64,000 bases of DNA from assembly GCF_902362185.1 (NCBI RefSeq), contig NC_044507.1:14166544-14230543 (forward strand), written 5' to 3'. Below the pieces are notes generated by a model. The model saw only the letters and a list, made by a program, of their open reading frames with translations. It was not told where the DNA came from and searched no databases. Each line of letters starts with the position of its first letter. Position 1 is the stretch's first letter. Shown piece after piece: positions 61,854-64,000 of the stretch. Source of the stretch: Chanos chanos (taxonomy: Eukaryota; Chordata; Actinopteri; Gonorynchiformes; Chanidae). Both the position numbers and the translations under genes were made by a program.

Positions 61854-63459
61854 TCCCTTTCCCCCTCTGCCTCTCTTCATATGAAACTGGCAGTATTACC
61901 TGTAGCACATGACATAAATGTCTCCAAAGGTCTACCCAAATATAAATGAATTTCAAAATTATGAAACAAAGAAAGACATTATTATGCCCTTTTTAAACGG
62001 TCTTAACATTTAGTGAGCATAAAAAAAAAATGGAGTTCATTTAATTGTATTTCTATAAATTTTCATGATGGAATGATTAATTTATTGCCACAAAATGTTA
62101 CCTTTGATAGTGAATTTACAGTTAAAAGCACAGGCCTTGTGAAACTATTTTAAGTACAAATTCACTTGTACGCTAATTACACTTCGCAAACGGATAAAAA
62201 CGGAAAATATCTTCGTTTAAGACAGCTTTTATTTCTTTGTTATTGAAATCTCATGTCTAACACTGCACCCCTGCATCAACAGGAAATGTCTCTGCTGCTG
62301 ATTTCTTTAAAATGTTAAAAACATGAAATTCCTATTTACCCCCTGCTTTTCTGCAGCTTTTCTCTGATGGACATTGCAGTCACAATAATGTGTTGTTTTG
62401 CAGTGTGCATTAAGTTTACTGCTACATCTTGTTCTGTTAATCAACTTGTTGATAAGGATAATATAGGGCAAAGCAATACTTGATTGAACAGAAAACACGC
62501 ATTCATGGTGCCACCTGCGTACCACCGGTTCAACCATCCTTCTGAATAAGATATTCCATCAGCAGTGGATAATAACATGGTTTTTAAACATCTTTTTTTT
62601 TTTTTGCTTTGAAAATAATTTTGTGTGTATGGTTGCGTGTGTGTGTGTGAGTGTGTTTGTGTATGTGTGTGTGCAGGTTTATTTTCTGAACTTTGTGGGG
62701 GAAAGGGGATCAAAAGGGAATAACTGTCTATCTCAACAGACAGTGAATGGGTTACTCACGTACTCTGTGGTCATCGAATTTACACTTACAATGTGACAAA
62801 TTGAATTTGTGGATGTTCAAAAGGTTGAAGATGAGACTGTTGTGTGCATTCTGGACTAAGCTGTACCTCTTGTGAACTCAGATATAGGCAAATTACGTCT
62901 TGGTGTCTCAGTTCATGTTACTTTCTAGAACGTAAAGGGGGCAAACAATTAATGTGAAGATAGCTATTTGGCTTTGTCCAACCTTGTTAAGTCCAGAGGG
63001 CAAACTCATTCATGTGATTAGGACTACAGAGTTACACATGAGCATGTTGTAGGAAAGACAGAAGTTATTTGACAGGGTTTCTCTGTGACAGTCTCTGGAC
63101 AAATAGTTCCCCTCTGAACCAACACAAGAATGAGCATTTTAAGAATTATCATGCTTTTTTTTTTTAACAATATAACCATCCAGATAGCACAAATCTAACA
63201 TTCCCAAAAGGACAGAAATCTATTAGATCAAGTGTGAAGTCTAGTAAACAAACTAATAAAGCCCTGTGTCATATGCGTGAGATGGAGTGGCAGGTCCACC
63301 CCTGAAAAAAAAAAAAAAAAAGCTGTTGCATAGGAAAGATTCAAGAAAAACATGATGACATAAACATTATGAGTCTGAAAATCTATTAGTCACTGCCTGA
63401 GCTAATACTCTAACTAAGCAGACTGCTCCTCTGAAAAGAGAGATACATGAGAGAGGCAG

Positions 63460-63460
<1 letters not shown>

Positions 63461-63494
<34 letters not shown>

Positions 63495-63580
63495 CAGTGA
63501 GAGAGAGAGGGAAGCAGTGAGAGAGAGAGAGAAGCAGTGAGAGAGAGAGAGAGAGAGAGGCAGTGAGAGAGAGAGAGAGT

Positions 63581-63612
<32 letters not shown>
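63461..63612. repeat. GA-rich higher-order repeat
   Basis: GA tracts punctuated five times by (G)GCAGTGAGAGA or GTCAGTGAGAGA motifs at irregular 20-35 bp spacing, so a microsatellite passing into a minisatellite. Confidence 0.9.
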
Positions 63613-63619
<7 letters not shown>

Positions 63620-64000
63620 TCCAAGAGCTACATTTTACCGTGTCCACGTTACATGGGTGAAACAACTCGGTGGAATAGAATCCATCAAAAAATTAGAATA
63701 ATGCCAACAACTTAAAAAAAAACCCAACAACTTATTTTTCTAAAACCAGTTGTAGTCGGTTTAAAAACAAACAGGGCACAAACAAACAGGGGGGAAAAAA
63801 AACATGTTCTGCTAGAAAAAGTGAGAAAAAACCTAAACTCCGAGACTGTGAATCACATTAGTTGCTTAATGATAATCAGTATATTATGTTTTAAACAATG
63901 GCAGAATTTGTGGCTTCTATAATACATTTTTTTTTTAAAAAATCAGTGCTATTATGTTTGTACAAATTGTTACCCACATCCTTATATGACAGATCCTGTA

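Larger units (their letters stand above)
47006..64000. other. 17-kb gene-free region
   Basis: After the vcf1 3' UTR I find no exon with a recognisable protein match and paired splice sites on either strand. Many open frames here are translations of microsatellites. The region is unusually rich in CA, GA/CT, poly-C and poly-G tracts, separated by complex stretches that could be regulatory. Individual items are listed separately. Confidence 0.6.

Noticed and set aside
61543-61956. 137-aa minus-strand frame with poly-Gly and Arg-Glu runs
   Set aside because: Entirely explained by the poly-C and CT microsatellites.

Overview
The window is vertebrate nuclear DNA, almost certainly from a teleost fish. 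It holds nine intron-bearing or intronless protein genes with vertebrate-specific families, GT-AG introns, long AT-rich introns, dense CA, GA and poly-C/G microsatellites, and non-autonomous hAT elements. I rebuilt the exons by eye. In all eight spliced genes the exon phases close exactly from start to stop, which is the main support for the models.

Layout: (1) 0.57-3.53 kb, + strand: a Cys-loop ligand-gated channel of the ZACN/5-HT3 type (9 exons, 470 aa). (2) 4.1-11.9 kb, - strand: a divergent Exo70 (exoc7-like, 19 exons, 720 aa) with an 83-codon symmetric extra exon, a hAT insertion and a 44-bp minisatellite that has multiplied one of its exon/splice-donor boundaries. (3) 12.6-14.5 kb, - strand: tvp23b, a Golgi membrane protein. 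(4) 15.0-16.4 kb, + strand: amnionless as one uninterrupted reading frame. (5) 16.8-19.6 kb, - strand: trim16. (6) 22.5-28.0 kb, - strand: ush1g (SANS), with a 196-bp hAT-type MITE in intron 1. (7) 29.1-32.8 kb, + strand: otop2 proton channel, with a TATA box and probable non-coding first exon. (8) 35.2-44.4 kb, - strand: hid1 (19 coding exons, 802 aa). (9) 46.1-47.0 kb, + strand: vcf1 (fam104a), a small VCP cofactor. (10) 47.0-64.0 kb: no gene found, rich in microsatellites, with a few complex stretches that could be regulatory.

These genes do not form one pathway. Their order is a synteny signature: ZACN-EXOC7 and USH1G-OTOP2-HID1-FAM104A are neighbours on human 17q25, and TVP23-TRIM16 are neighbours on human 17p. 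AMN is on human 14q32 and has many introns there, so its intronless copy between tvp23b and trim16 looks like an inserted retrocopy. Several products share membrane-traffic themes (Exo70, TVP23, HID1) or inner-ear and epithelial roles (SANS, otopetrin, amnionless), but I infer no functional cluster.

The observations most worth a second look are the exon-boundary minisatellite and cassette exon in exoc7-like, the intronless amn, the tyrosine-rich extracellular tail of the channel, and the gene-free 17 kb at the right end.
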